NCBI RefSeq assembly: GCF_000986785.1
Contig: NZ_LAYY01000011.1
Location: 1-64,000 of the forward strand
Direction of reading: 5' to 3'
Origin: Mesobacillus campisalis
Lineage (GTDB): Bacteria > Bacillota > Bacilli > Bacillales > Cytobacillaceae
DNA length: 64,000 nucleotides
The first letter of the stretch is position 1, and each line of letters opens with the position of its first letter. Position numbers and translations under genes: made by a program. A model generated the notes under the pieces. It was given only the letters and a program-made list of their open reading frames with translations, did not search any database and was not told the DNA's origin. Shown here one piece after another: positions 20,025 to 29,163 of this stretch.

Positions 20025-20066
20025 ATGGAGCAGGAGAGCAGCGAATGCTGCCAACTCCTGCTCCAT
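20025..20066. terminator. Bidirectional terminator between small gene and pflA
   Basis: A twelve-base stem ATGGAGCAGGAG/CTCCTGCTCCAT enclosing a second small hairpin (AGCAGC/GCTGC). On the minus strand it is followed by CATTTTTG. Confidence 0.7.
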
Positions 20067-20094
20067 AATGTGTTTCCTCATTGCTGTGGCTTTG

Positions 20095-20838
20095 CTAATT
20101 GGAATCGCCCAATTTGGAGGTTAACAGGCAGTAAGCTTTTTCAACACTTTCATCACCGGGAGGATCTACCTCCTTTAAAGGATACTCAAGTCCCAGGGCC
20201 TCCCATTTATAGACGCCCAGTTTATGATAGGGGAGAACCTCCACTTTGGCGACATTTTGCAAACTTCCGATAAAATCGCCCAAACGCTGTAAATCATCCT
20301 GTGAATCGGTGATACCGGGCACAAGTACATGGCGTACCCAAATCGGAACCAGGCGATCAGAAAGGAATCGTGCAAAGCTAAGAATGTGCTCGTTGGTTAA
20401 TCCCGTCAGTTTTTTATGCTTTTCACGGTCTATATGCTTTAGATCCAATAAAATCAAATCGGTGTACTCCAGCAGCTCAGCAAGCTGCGATTGGAAGAGG
20501 TGGCTTGTTGAATAACAGCCGCCTGAAGAGTCAATGGTTGTATGAACGCCAAGCTTTTTGCACTCTTTGAACAACTCGATCAGAAATGGAATCTGCAGCA
20601 GGGGCTCTCCGCCACTGACGGTAATTCCGCCGCCGGATGCTTCGATAAATGGCAGATAGGACTTCAAATCATCAATGATTTCAGAAACACTCATTTGTTT
20701 CCCTGTTCCTATTTCCCAGGTATCAGCATTATGGCAAAACTGGCAACGGAGAAGGCAGCCCTGCGTAAACACAATATACCTTATTCCCGGTCCGTCCACT
20801 GTGCCCAATGTTTCGATAGAATGAATGTTTCCAATCAT
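20095..20838 (-). CDS. pflA: Pyruvate formate-lyase activating enzyme
   Basis: A radical-SAM enzyme that installs the glycyl radical on PflB. The 247-residue product has the Cx3Cx2C cluster motif in [14 protein letters not shown], the [12 protein letters not shown] start, and [14 protein letters not shown] (GGE motif). It lies downstream of pflB on the same strand but is separated by a 391-base region with a palindromic element, so expression may be uncoupled. Confidence 0.96.
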   Translation of the reverse strand: MIGNIHSIETLGTVDGPGIRYIVFTQGCLLRCQFCHNADTWEIGTGKQMSVSEIIDDLKSYLPFIEASGGGITVSGGEPLLQIPFLIELFKECKKLGVHTTIDSSGGCYSTSHLFQSQLAELLEYTDLILLDLKHIDREKHKKLTGLTNEHILSFARFLSDRLVPIWVRHVLVPGITDSQDDLQRLGDFIGSLQNVAKVEVLPYHKLGVYKWEALGLEYPLKEVDPPGDESVEKAYCLLTSKLGDSN

Positions 20839-21229
20839 GATGAAGAACTCCTTTCAGGATAGAAGTTGGCATCCAGCCTCCCGTTTAGGGGAGAAGGGCC
20901 AGCTTAATTAAAATGGCTGGAGCTTCCCCAAGGGGAGGAAGCTCCTTGTGTTACATAGATAAGAAAGTATAAAGTGGAGCACTTAGATAACTGTCAAGCT
21001 CCAGCGCCTAGCCAGTTTTCATCCTTGAATTAGCTTCCTCGAGTATCTTGCGAGAAGCATAGCTTTGAGCAGCTCGAGTCATAAGCCACTCCAGAATTGA
21101 AGGCAAAAAACGCCTTCTATTCTGGGATCGTCTTATGCTGGTCGGGGCTGAGCACTAAGGAAAGCTTCTAAGAATTAACATCGCAGGAACAATCCGCTTT
21201 TAGATTGTTCCGAAGGCGCTTACGCTCTC
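20839..21229. repeat. pflB-pflA intergenic region with palindromic Bacillaceae-type element
   Basis: No gene. 20911-20945 holds a GGAGCTTCC/GGAAGCTCC hairpin. From about 20995 to 21225 lies a long interrupted inverted repeat: AGCTCCAGCGCC on the left pairs with GGCGCTTACGCT on the right, CATAAG with CTTATG, and CCAGAATTGAAGGC (21091-21104) with GCCTTCTATTCTGG (21112-21125). The blocks GCTCCAGCGCCTAG, TCATAAGCC and GTCGGGGCTGA look like a repeat dispersed in Bacillaceae genomes (from memory). Confidence 0.75.
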
Positions 21230-23455
21230 TTACATAGAATCATGGAATGTCCGGTTGATGACGTCCAGCTGCTGTTCGCGTGTCAACTTGATGAAATTGA
21301 CCGCATATCCGGAAACACGGATGGTCAGCTGCGGATACTCTTCCGGATGCTCCATTGCATCCAGCAAGGTTTCCCGGTTAAAGACGTTGACGTTCAAGTG
21401 GTGCCCCGTCTTGGCTGCATAGCCGTCCAGGATGGCAACAAGGTTGTTGATTCTTCCGTTCTCTTCTTTCCCCAGGGCCTTAGGCACAATGGAGAACGTA
21501 TTGGAGATTCCGTCCAATGCATACTCATATGGAAGCTTTGCAACAGAAGAAAGGGAAGCAAGAGTTCCTTTTGTATCGCGGCCATGCATTGGGTTGGCTC
21601 CTGGAGCGAATGGTTCCCCGGCACGGCGGCCATCCGGAGTATTACCTGTCTTTTTGCCGTACACCACATTGGATGTAATGGTCAGGATGGACATTGTATG
21701 AACGGAACCGCGGTAGGTTGGGTGTTTCTTCAGCTTGTTCATAAAGTTTTTCACCAATTCGACAGCAATGCTGTCTACGCGGTCATCATTGTTTCCGTAT
21801 TTAGGGAAGTCGCCTTCAGTCTCAAAGTCTACGGCCAGGCCGTTTTCATCACGGATGACTTTTACTGTTGCATGCTTTATGGCGCTTAAGGAGTCGGCCA
21901 CCACACTTAGTCCGGCAATTCCAGTTGCCATGGTGCGAAGAATTTCCGTATCATGCAGAGCCATTTCAATGCGCTCATAGCTGTATTTGTCATGCATATA
22001 GTGGATGATGTTCAGGGTGTTGATATAAAGGCCTGCGAGCCATTCCATCATATTATCGAATTTAGCCATCACTTCATCATAGTCAAGGATGTCGGATGTA
22101 ATCGGGCTGTAAGCAGGAGCCACCTGAATTTTCAGCTTTTCATCCACTCCGCCATTGATGGCATAAAGCAGGGCTTTAGCCAGGTTGGCACGGGCACCGA
22201 AGAATTGCATCTGCTTGCCGATTTCCATCGCGGATACACAGCAGGCAATTCCATAGTCATCGCCATACTCAGGGCGCATGATATCATCGTTCTCGTACTG
22301 GATTGAACTCGTTTGGATCGACATTTTCGCGCAGTACTTTTTAAAGTTCTCCGGAAGCTGGGTGGACCAAAGCACGGTTAGGTTAGGCTCTGGGGCTGGT
22401 CCCAGATTATCCAGGGTATGAAGGAAACGGAACGAGTTCTTAGTAACCAGAGCGCGTCCGTCCTGAGCCATACCGCCAATGGATTCAGTCACCCAGGTAG
22501 GGTCCCCGCTGAAAAGTTCGTTGTAGTCAGGAGTTCTGGCAAACTTGACCAGGCGGAGCTTCATTACAAAATGGTCCACTAATTCCTGTGCTTCCTGCTC
22601 TGTTAGAGTGCCATCCAAGAGATCGCGTTCAATGTAGATATCAAGGAATGTGGACACACGCCCAAGGCTCATGGCTGCTCCGTTTTGTTCCTTAATGGCA
22701 GCCAGGTAAGCGAAGTAAAGCCACTGGAAGGCCTCTTTGGCATTGCTTGCCGGTTTGGAGATATCAAACCCATAGCTTTCTGCAAGCTGCTTTAATTCAT
22801 TAAGGGCACGGTATTGTTCAGAAATCTCTTCCCTTAGGCGGATATTGTCTTCCGTCATGATTTGGCTTGTGGACTGATGATCCTTTTTCTTTTCCTCCAT
22901 GAGGAAGTCCACTCCATACAAGGCTACCCGGCGGTAGTCACCAATGATGCGGCCGCGGCCGTATGCATCTGGAAGGCCTGTAATGATACCTGCTTTACGG
23001 GCGAGTACCATTTCTTTCGTATATGCATCAAACACACCTTGATTATGAGTTTTGCGGAAGTCTGTAAAAATCCGTTCTACTTCTTTATTCAATTCGTATC
23101 CGTAGGATTCAAGGGATGCTTTTGCCATCCTGATTCCGCCAAAAGGCTGCATGGAGCGTTTGAATGGTTCGTCTGTCTGAACGCCTACAATCGTCTCTTT
23201 TTCTTTGTCCAGATATCCGGGTCCATGGGAAGTGATGGTTGAGACGATCTCAGTATCCATGTCCAGGACACCGCCTTTTTCGCGCTCCTGTCTTGTAAGG
23301 TCCATTACCTGTTTCCATAACTCATTTGTCGAGTCGGTCGCTTTTTCCAGGAAAGAATCATCGCCATTGTATTGTTTAAAGTTATTCAGGATAAAGTCGC
23401 GGACATTGATTTCTTTTTGCCATGTTCCGTTTTTAAAACCTTTCCACTGTTCCAT
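21230..23455 (-). CDS. pflB: Formate C-acetyltransferase (pyruvate formate-lyase)
   Basis: Splits pyruvate with CoA to acetyl-CoA and formate under anaerobic conditions. It is about 741 residues, with the adjacent active-site cysteines in [13 protein letters not shown] and the glycyl-radical site in [11 protein letters not shown] near the C-terminus. The first ATG (23461) is only two bases from GAGGTGA; the next (23455) is well spaced and preferred. A Rex-like operator lies about 90 bases upstream. Confidence 0.97.
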   Translation of the reverse strand: MEQWKGFKNGTWQKEINVRDFILNNFKQYNGDDSFLEKATDSTNELWKQVMDLTRQEREKGGVLDMDTEIVSTITSHGPGYLDKEKETIVGVQTDEPFKRSMQPFGGIRMAKASLESYGYELNKEVERIFTDFRKTHNQGVFDAYTKEMVLARKAGIITGLPDAYGRGRIIGDYRRVALYGVDFLMEEKKKDHQSTSQIMTEDNIRLREEISEQYRALNELKQLAESYGFDISKPASNAKEAFQWLYFAYLAAIKEQNGAAMSLGRVSTFLDIYIERDLLDGTLTEQEAQELVDHFVMKLRLVKFARTPDYNELFSGDPTWVTESIGGMAQDGRALVTKNSFRFLHTLDNLGPAPEPNLTVLWSTQLPENFKKYCAKMSIQTSSIQYENDDIMRPEYGDDYGIACCVSAMEIGKQMQFFGARANLAKALLYAINGGVDEKLKIQVAPAYSPITSDILDYDEVMAKFDNMMEWLAGLYINTLNIIHYMHDKYSYERIEMALHDTEILRTMATGIAGLSVVADSLSAIKHATVKVIRDENGLAVDFETEGDFPKYGNNDDRVDSIAVELVKNFMNKLKKHPTYRGSVHTMSILTITSNVVYGKKTGNTPDGRRAGEPFAPGANPMHGRDTKGTLASLSSVAKLPYEYALDGISNTFSIVPKALGKEENGRINNLVAILDGYAAKTGHHLNVNVFNRETLLDAMEHPEEYPQLTIRVSGYAVNFIKLTREQQLDVINRTFHDSM

Positions 23456-23461
23456 TGTCAT

Positions 23462-23780
23462 TCACCTCAAAATTAAGTTTATTCGGGCATATAACAGTTG
23501 CTACACTTATATCATACTACTACTGTAACAGTTATGCTGTGACGAATTTGTGAATTAGTTAACAATACAAGAATGACGGTTACTCCAGCGTTTTTTATAA
23601 AATCGCTAAGTAACTTTTAGATGGTCTGTACTATATATGCGTGGGTGTTTTGAAGCCTGTTATATAGAAGCGGACAAATAATTATGATTCATTTATTGAA
23701 GCTAAATAGATTATAACAAACAAGATTTGCAAGGTTTTAAGGTGGTTATGAATGTTTTGTGAAATGAAGTGATAAAAAGC
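23462..23780. other. Upstream region of pflB
   Basis: No gene. It contains, for pflB on the minus strand, a plausible -10 TATGAT (23511-23516) with no good -35, and the Rex-like site at 23548. The rest is AT-rich without a clear signal. Confidence 0.5.
23548..23565. promoter_or_regulatory. Candidate Rex operator upstream of pflB
   Basis: TTGTGAATTAGTTAACAA matches the Rex consensus TTGTGAA-W4-TTCACAA in 16 of 18 positions (one arm mismatch, one non-W spacer base). Rex is the NADH/NAD+-sensing repressor that controls fermentation genes in Gram-positive bacteria. The site lies just upstream of the probable -10. Confidence 0.6.
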
Positions 23781-23813
23781 ACAAAGGCAGGAGAAAATCT
23801 CCTGCCTTTGTGC
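23778..23813 (-). terminator. Terminator of cupredoxin gene
   Basis: Stem ACAAAGGCAGGAGA/TCTCCTGCCTTTGT, 14 base pairs, immediately after the stop of the minus-strand gene. Confidence 0.8.
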
Positions 23814-23817
23814 TTAA

Positions 23818-24276
23818 TTAATCTACCACTATATACGCAATCATTGGGCCATTTCTGTCCTTGTCGGGATGTGTCAGACAGATGAGCCTGTACACTCCTT
23901 CCTTCGCGAACTGTAACGGAACGACTGTTTCTTCTCCTTGTTTTACTGTGCCCTTTATATCTGTTCCTTCAATAATAAACGGATGCTCCATTCCATTCAC
24001 GCCATAAATGATAAGGTTCACTTTCTCGTCTTTTTCAAGCAGGATCGCTCCAGGATCCCATCGATACGCCTCGATTTTTTTGCCTGCAGGAGTGGTGGCT
24101 GAAAACTCGCCAGTAACCAAATGGATGTCCCGCGCCTTTTCGGAACCTGGACGCGCAGCTGTCTCGGAAACCGGGTCCTTAAGAAGCCAAATTGAGCCTG
24201 CTGTCAGAACTGCCAAAATCATGATAGCTATGAATACATACTGTTTTTTTATGACCAAAAAATGCACAAGCTTCAT
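23818..24276 (-). CDS. Membrane-anchored cupredoxin-domain protein
   Basis: A 152-residue protein with one N-terminal membrane anchor (about 12-33) and an extracytoplasmic beta domain. The C-terminal YRLICLTHPDKDRNGPMIAYIVVD gives a Cys, His and Met in type-1 or CuA-like copper spacing, and HPF earlier (about residue 109) could supply the remaining His. Related domains occur in nitrous-oxide reductase and cytochrome oxidase subunit II. Function is unknown; copper binding is an inference. Confidence 0.7.
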   Translation of the reverse strand: MKLVHFLVIKKQYVFIAIMILAVLTAGSIWLLKDPVSETAARPGSEKARDIHLVTGEFSATTPAGKKIEAYRWDPGAILLEKDEKVNLIIYGVNGMEHPFIIEGTDIKGTVKQGEETVVPLQFAKEGVYRLICLTHPDKDRNGPMIAYIVVD

Positions 24277-24427
24277 CTCCTTTTTAATAGCCTTGATTCA
24301 TCATATGCTTAAGGTCTTCGGAAACTTGTCTACTTTTTTTCGTTGGCAATTAAAATTAGGGTTTGCATAGAAATTTTTTTATCCACCAAAATAATAGAGG
24401 TATTTTATAAATGGGAGGAAAAGGGAC

Positions 24428-25618
24428 ATGATTCATGTATTCACCCATAACGATCTTGATGGGGTAGGCTGCGGCATCCTGGCAAGGCTTGCTTATCCTG
24501 AAGAAAGCGATGTCCGTTACAATTCTATTTCCAGTTTGAATTTTCAGCTTTCGCGATTTTTGGAGCGGCTGGATGAAAATGCGGCTGAAATGAGTGGACT
24601 TTATATTACCGATCTCACTGTAAATGAAGAAAATGCATTGAAAATCGATGCGCTTGTTGAAGCGGAAGTTTCTGTCAAGCTGATTGACCATCATAAAAGT
24701 GCGCTTCACTTAAACGATTTCAGCTGGGCCAAGGTGACAGTGGAATACGGGGATGGGAGGCTCGCTTCTGCAACTTCATTGTTTTATGACGAACTCATCC
24801 ACTCAGGGAAGCTCGGAAGTGGTGGTCCGATTTCAGAATTTGTCGAGCTTGTGCGCCAGTATGATACCTGGGAATGGGATGAAAACAACAATGTAAAAGC
24901 CAAACAATTGAATGACTTGTTTTACCTTCTTTCGATTGACGAGTTTGAACAAAGGATGGTTCAGCGCCTTGCCGAGAGTGAGCAATTTGAATTTGATGAT
25001 TTTGAGGCACAGCTTTTGAAAATGGAAGATGAGAAAATTGAAAGATATATCCGGCGCAAAAGCAGGGAGCTAGTGCAAATCATGATAGGGGGCAAGTGTG
25101 CAGGAATCGTACATGCGGAATCCTATCATTCGGAGCTGGGCAATGAACTGGGCAAGGAACATACTCACTTGGACTATATTGCGATTATCAGCATGGGAGG
25201 GAAAAAAGTCAGCCTCAGAACGATCCACGATGATGTTGATGTTTCAGCCGTAGCGGGCCAGTTCGGGGGAGGAGGACACGCAAAAGCGGCAGGGTGTCCG
25301 CTGACTGAGGAAGGCTTCAAAGTATTTGTCAAAGAGGTTTTCCCGCTGTCACCGATTAAAATCGATTCATCAAGGAATGTCCACAACCTAAAGGAGTCGG
25401 AATATGGCACCCTTTATGAAAACAACCAAGGAGAAACATTTTTTATTTATTCCGAGTCTAAAGGGAACTGGAGAGTAGAAAGGGAAGGCAAGGATTATTT
25501 TAAGTCCTCCAGTTTCAAAGAAGCTGAACGGGAGATCAAACGCCGCCACGGAGCAGCACTTGCAAAGGATGACGTCTTTGTAAAATTTCTGGCCAACAGC
25601 TATATCAGCGGGAAGTAA
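24428..25618 (+). CDS. nrnB: DHH-family oligoribonuclease (NrnB/YngD-like)
   Basis: Degrades short RNA oligomers to mononucleotides. The 396-residue DHH/DHHA1 phosphoesterase has HNDLDGVGC, LYITDLTV, the DHH motif in LIDHHKSALH, and the C-terminal GGGGHAKAAG. Length and order match B. subtilis NrnB (399 residues, from memory) better than NrnA. It is a single gene with its own terminator. Confidence 0.85.
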   Translation: MIHVFTHNDLDGVGCGILARLAYPEESDVRYNSISSLNFQLSRFLERLDENAAEMSGLYITDLTVNEENALKIDALVEAEVSVKLIDHHKSALHLNDFSWAKVTVEYGDGRLASATSLFYDELIHSGKLGSGGPISEFVELVRQYDTWEWDENNNVKAKQLNDLFYLLSIDEFEQRMVQRLAESEQFEFDDFEAQLLKMEDEKIERYIRRKSRELVQIMIGGKCAGIVHAESYHSELGNELGKEHTHLDYIAIISMGGKKVSLRTIHDDVDVSAVAGQFGGGGHAKAAGCPLTEEGFKVFVKEVFPLSPIKIDSSRNVHNLKESEYGTLYENNQGETFFIYSESKGNWRVEREGKDYFKSSSFKEAEREIKRRHGAALAKDDVFVKFLANSYISGK

Positions 25619-25621
25619 TAA

Positions 25622-25656
25622 AGAGGCATCCTCACGTGAGGGTGCCTTTAGTTTAG
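25622..25656 (+). terminator. nrnB terminator
   Basis: AGGCATCCTC/GAGGGTGCCT hairpin followed by TTAGTTT. Confidence 0.75.
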
Positions 25657-25703
25657 GGGTCAGTGCCCAACCGTGTAATAGTAAAAATAAAGGAGCTGTT
25701 TGA

Positions 25704-25796
25704 ATGAAGCCATTATTCGGACTTGAAGCCCGGTTTTCTTTTGAGAGTGGTCCGAAAGCAGCCATCATTCGGACTCGAAGCCCGGTTTTTCATTAG
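25704..25796 (+). repeat. Two copies of a 52-bp spaced repeat, with a tiny frame
   Basis: AGCCATTATTCGGACTTGAA and AGCCATCATTCGGACTCGAA start at 25708 and 25760 and continue into GCCCGGTTTT in both. A 30-codon frame (ATG 25704, stop 25794-25796) with an AAGGAG site runs through both copies, but is probably incidental. It is not recognised as a gene. Confidence 0.6.
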
Positions 25797-25850
25797 GGAG
25801 CTGTCCTCATAACACAAACGCAGCATAAGTCCATTAGATTCACTCAACGT

Positions 25851-25905
25851 AAAAGGGGCTATCCAAGAAGCTAGAAACACTGCTTTTTTGGAAGTCCCCT
25901 TTACA
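25851..25905 (-). terminator. Terminator-like hairpin after ykuS
   Basis: AAGGGGCT..CCAAGAAGC pairs with GCTTTTTTGG..AGTCCCCTT, in the gap after the minus-strand stop. Confidence 0.5.
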
Positions 25906-25911
25906 AAAGTA

Positions 25912-26160
25912 TTATGATCTACCTAATCTTTGCTCTACCTGGCGGCAAACCTCATCAGCGGAAAGGCCGTTTGCTTCAATGACGGAACCTTGTGTTACCG
26001 TATCCTGCATTCCCATAATGTTTGAGTCAATTCCTGTCACTACACAGAAGTCACATCCCTGCGCATCTGTTTCCTGACGAAGCTCGATGACGTCGTAGCC
26101 TTTTTCACGCAGAGCTTCCGATACATTTGTTAAGGATTGTTCAACACCAACTCTTGCCAT
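25912..26160 (-). CDS. ykuS: UPF0180 protein (YkuS family)
   Basis: An 82-residue conserved Bacillus protein: [27 protein letters not shown], then a segment with two nearby cysteines (GCDFC), and GMQDT. The function is unknown in the family. GAGGAGGTG lies just upstream of ATG 26160; the frame extends further up without ribosome-site support. Confidence 0.85.
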   Translation of the reverse strand: MARVGVEQSLTNVSEALREKGYDVIELRQETDAQGCDFCVVTGIDSNIMGMQDTVTQGSVIEANGLSADEVCRQVEQRLGRS

Positions 26161-26275
26161 TTGACACACCTCCTCCTTGAATAAGGTTTTCCGCGCAGAA
26201 GGAAAATTATTCGTGGAGGACATCCTGCATATATTTTTAGCCAGCATGCAAACTAATAATCATGGAGGTGGATGT

Positions 26276-26404
26276 ATGTCCAAGCGTAAACATGACCCAT
26301 CAACAATTGGTTTGAACTCTCCCCAGGTAGAAGGACAGGGAACAACGAATCATGAATCCGGGGTAAAGGCGCCCTCATCACGAAATAAACAAAAAAAGCA
26401 ATAA
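26276..26404 (+). CDS. Small basic hydrophilic protein, 42 residues
   Basis: A lysine- and serine-rich peptide (MSKRKHDPSTIGLNSPQVEGQG...) with no hydrophobic core, reminiscent of the minor small spore proteins of bacilli, but not matched to a named one. GGAGGTGG lies upstream of ATG 26276. It is divergent from ykuS. Confidence 0.65.
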   Translation: MSKRKHDPSTIGLNSPQVEGQGTTNHESGVKAPSSRNKQKKQ

Positions 26405-26414
26405 AGGAAAATGA

Positions 26415-26440
26415 AAGAGCCCGGTCATCCCGGGCTCTAG
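26415..26440. terminator. Bidirectional terminator
   Basis: AGAGCCCGG/CCGGGCTCT hairpin between the small basic protein and the convergent ABC-F gene; on the minus strand TTTCATTTTCC follows. Confidence 0.7.
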
Positions 26441-26469
26441 CTTATTAATGATAAGGCGCTCGCGCTATC

Positions 26470-28086
26470 CTAGTACATCTGCGCTACTTGCTGCTGCAGT
26501 TCCTGATTTTCCAGGTATTCATCATAGCTCATTTGTTTATCCACAAGGCCGGAAGGGGTGATTTCGAAAATCCGGTTTGCAATCGTCTGGACAAACTGGT
26601 GGTCATGGGACGAGAAGAGCAGGGAACCTTTAAAGTTGATTAGACCATTATTCAACGCCGTAATCGACTCCAGGTCGAGGTGGTTCGTCGGCTCATCCAG
26701 AACCAGGACATTGGATCCTGACAGCATCATTTTTGCCAGCATGCAGCGGACCTTTTCACCGCCAGACAGGACGCTCGCTTTCTTTAATACCTCATCACCG
26801 GAGAAAAGCATTCTTCCCAGAAAACCGCGCAGGAAGCTCTCGCTGTCATCCTTAGGTGAAAACTGCCTCAGCCAGTCGACAAGGCTCAGGTCGGACCCCT
26901 CGAAATACTGTGAGTTATCTTTAGGGAAGTAAGCCTGGCTGGTCGTAATGCCCCATTTGAAGCTTCCGCTGTCCGGCTCCATTTCTCCCATCAGGATTTT
27001 AAACAGGGTCGTTTTGGCGAGTTCGTTTTTGCCGACAAGGGCGATTTTGTCATCTTTATTCATGACAAAGGAAATATTATCGAGAACTTTTTCGCCATCG
27101 ATTGTTTTTGAAAGTCCTTCTACCCGCAGCAGGTCATTGCCGATTTCGCGCTCAATCGCAAAATTAACGTATGGGTAGCGCCGGGAGGAAGGCCTGATAT
27201 CATCAAGGGAAATTTTATCGAGAAGTTTTTTCCTCGAAGTAGCCTGCTTCGACTTGGATGCATTCGCACTGAACCTGGCAATAAAGGCCTGAAGTTCCTT
27301 AATTTTTTCTTCCTTTTTACGGTTGGCATCCTGAGCCATCTTCGTAGCAAGCTGGCTTGACTCATACCAGAAGTCATAGTTGCCGACGTAAATTTGAATC
27401 TTGCTGAAATCAAGGTCGGCAATATGAGTACATACCTTATTCAGGAAGTGACGGTCGTGGGATACAACAATCACTGTATTTTCAAAGTTGATGAGGAACT
27501 CTTCCAGCCACTGAATCGCTTTAATATCAAGGTGGTTGGTCGGCTCATCCAAAAGAAGGACGTCAGGTTTGCCAAACAGAGCCTGTGCAAGCAGGACTTT
27601 CACTTTTTCTCCGCCATCGAGGTCGGCCATTTTCTTATTATGGAGATCTTCGCCAATTCCCAACCCCTTTAGAAGGATAGCTGCTTCAGAATCAGCTTCC
27701 CATCCGTTAAGCTCAGCAAATTCGCCTTCAAGTTCAGCAGCTCTCATCCCGTCCTCATCCGTGAAATCTGCCTTCATATAAATAGCATCTTTTTCCTGCA
27801 TGATTTCGAATAGACGGGCATGGCCCATAATAACAACTTTAATCACTTCTACTTCTTCATATTCAAAATGGTTCTGTTTTAAAACAGCCAGGCGCTCCCC
27901 GGGTGTTAAGGAAACAGTCCCTGTCTGGGCTTCGATTTCACCGGACAGGATTTTTAGGAAAGTAGATTTCCCGGCGCCGTTCGCTCCAATCAGTCCATAA
28001 CAATTGCCAGGGCTGAACTTTATGTTTACATCTTCAAAAAGCTTGCGGTCCCCGTACCTCAAGCTCACATTATTAACTGTAATCAT
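26470..28086 (-). CDS. ykpA: ABC-F ATPase (YkpA/YbiT type)
   Basis: A soluble twin-ATPase of the ABC-F family, which act on ribosomes. Domain 1 has GANGAGKST (about 34-42), a signature with LDGGEKVKVLLAQAL, and DVLLLDEPTNHLD. The linker is rich in Lys/Glu (KKEEKIKELQAF). Domain 2 has signature LSGGEKVRCMLA and LVLDEPTNHLD, but its Walker A reads GKNELAKTT, lacking the usual second glycine. 538 residues, the usual size. No ABC membrane partner is present, as expected. Confidence 0.92.
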   Translation of the reverse strand: MITVNNVSLRYGDRKLFEDVNIKFSPGNCYGLIGANGAGKSTFLKILSGEIEAQTGTVSLTPGERLAVLKQNHFEYEEVEVIKVVIMGHARLFEIMQEKDAIYMKADFTDEDGMRAAELEGEFAELNGWEADSEAAILLKGLGIGEDLHNKKMADLDGGEKVKVLLAQALFGKPDVLLLDEPTNHLDIKAIQWLEEFLINFENTVIVVSHDRHFLNKVCTHIADLDFSKIQIYVGNYDFWYESSQLATKMAQDANRKKEEKIKELQAFIARFSANASKSKQATSRKKLLDKISLDDIRPSSRRYPYVNFAIEREIGNDLLRVEGLSKTIDGEKVLDNISFVMNKDDKIALVGKNELAKTTLFKILMGEMEPDSGSFKWGITTSQAYFPKDNSQYFEGSDLSLVDWLRQFSPKDDSESFLRGFLGRMLFSGDEVLKKASVLSGGEKVRCMLAKMMLSGSNVLVLDEPTNHLDLESITALNNGLINFKGSLLFSSHDHQFVQTIANRIFEITPSGLVDKQMSYDEYLENQELQQQVAQMY

Positions 28087-28338
28087 TGTAATCCTCCATT
28101 AACCATAATCCACAGCATTATACCATATACCGGATGGCAGTGCGAATTCCTTCCCCTATATTTGTAAAAAATAGGTTTTATCCTATTCCAGTGGGGAAAA
28201 GAAAAGCAGCAAGCAGAAATGGAATGAATGGTTTACCAAACCTGAAAAAAATTTCAATTTTTTTGCTCATCTTCACACATTTATCATCTTTATGAGGTAA
28301 AATGATAGACAAAGAGGTCGTAAAAGGAGTTTTTGCGA

Positions 28339-28473
28339 ATGGCTAAACAGCAGCTGGTTGATATCGTGAACCGTCTGAAAGAATCAGGGGTAAAAGTCAG
28401 CCTTACTAAGCCAAAGTCTGAATGTTTCTCCCTGCAGCAGAATAAGGAACATCCTACAGTGAACTCGCATTAG
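28339..28473 (+). CDS. Small protein of unknown function, 44 residues
   Basis: MAKQQLVDIVNRLKESGVKV begins a short helical peptide with one cysteine. It has a clear ribosome site (AAAGGAG, 28323-28329) and its own terminator directly after the stop, which supports a real gene. Not recognised. Confidence 0.65.
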   Translation: MAKQQLVDIVNRLKESGVKVSLTKPKSECFSLQQNKEHPTVNSH

Positions 28474-28475
28474 AA

Positions 28476-28511
28476 AAAGCGGTGAGAAAAGGCATCTCGC
28501 CGCTTTTTTTA
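28476..28511. terminator. Terminator between small gene and sco
   Basis: AAAGCGGTGAG/CTCGCCGCTTTTTTT hairpin with one G-U pair, between convergent genes. Confidence 0.75.
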
Positions 28512-29105
28512 TAGTTCCTTCATGATTCTTTCATAGACTTCGTCTTTATTGAATTCCTCACCCATGGGGAATTTTTTTATGAATTTATTGTTTTCATCAA
28601 TTAAATAGGTAAAGGTACTATGGACAAAGAATCCATTACCGGGATCTTTATACTGGAACTGGAATTGGTCTGCCACTCCCCTTATTTTGGCTTGTTCTTC
28701 TTTAATATTAGCGGGATCGCCTGTGAGCATCAGCCAACTCCCATCATCCGAGATCTCAAAGGCCTCCATATATTTCTGCATGATTTCCGGCGTATCACGA
28801 TAAGGATCGATTGTGATTGTAATAAATTCTACCTTGCTGCCGAATACACCTTCATCCTGGAGATCCTGTTTGAGCAGATTCATTTTTTGTGTAGTTGTTG
28901 GACAGATGTCCGGACAGTGGGTATAAATGAATTCCACTAGCTTTATCTTCTTGCTGTCGCCAAAGCGGTAGTCTTCCTGATTTTGTGTCATAAGGGTGAT
29001 ATTCTCTGGAATCTGTGCGTTGGCGTCCCTGATCATTAAGAAGGAAATGCCGCTGCCGATTCCCAACAGGATAATCAGTCCGCAGATTATATAGATTTTC
29101 TTCAA
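28509..29105 (-). CDS. SCO1/SenC/PrrC family thiol-copper protein (YpmQ-like)
   Basis: Assembles the CuA centre of cytochrome c oxidase, or acts as a thiol-disulfide protein. The 198-residue product has one N-terminal membrane anchor (about 3-25), the copper site CPDICP (Cys64, Cys68) and the distal His at about 162 (FFVHSTFTYLID). It lies 58 bases downstream of fnr on the same strand and could share its transcript. Confidence 0.9.
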   Translation of the reverse strand: MKKIYIICGLIILLGIGSGISFLMIRDANAQIPENITLMTQNQEDYRFGDSKKIKLVEFIYTHCPDICPTTTQKMNLLKQDLQDEGVFGSKVEFITITIDPYRDTPEIMQKYMEAFEISDDGSWLMLTGDPANIKEEQAKIRGVADQFQFQYKDPGNGFFVHSTFTYLIDENNKFIKKFPMGEEFNKDEVYERIMKEL

Positions 29106-29163
29106 CTTGCTGCTCTCCCATCATATGACGCATAAAGCGCCTTTTTAGTGCTTGAGGATGCCG

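Noticed and set aside
21242-21889. 215-codon plus-strand frame inside pflB
   Set aside because: Antisense shadow of a highly conserved gene.
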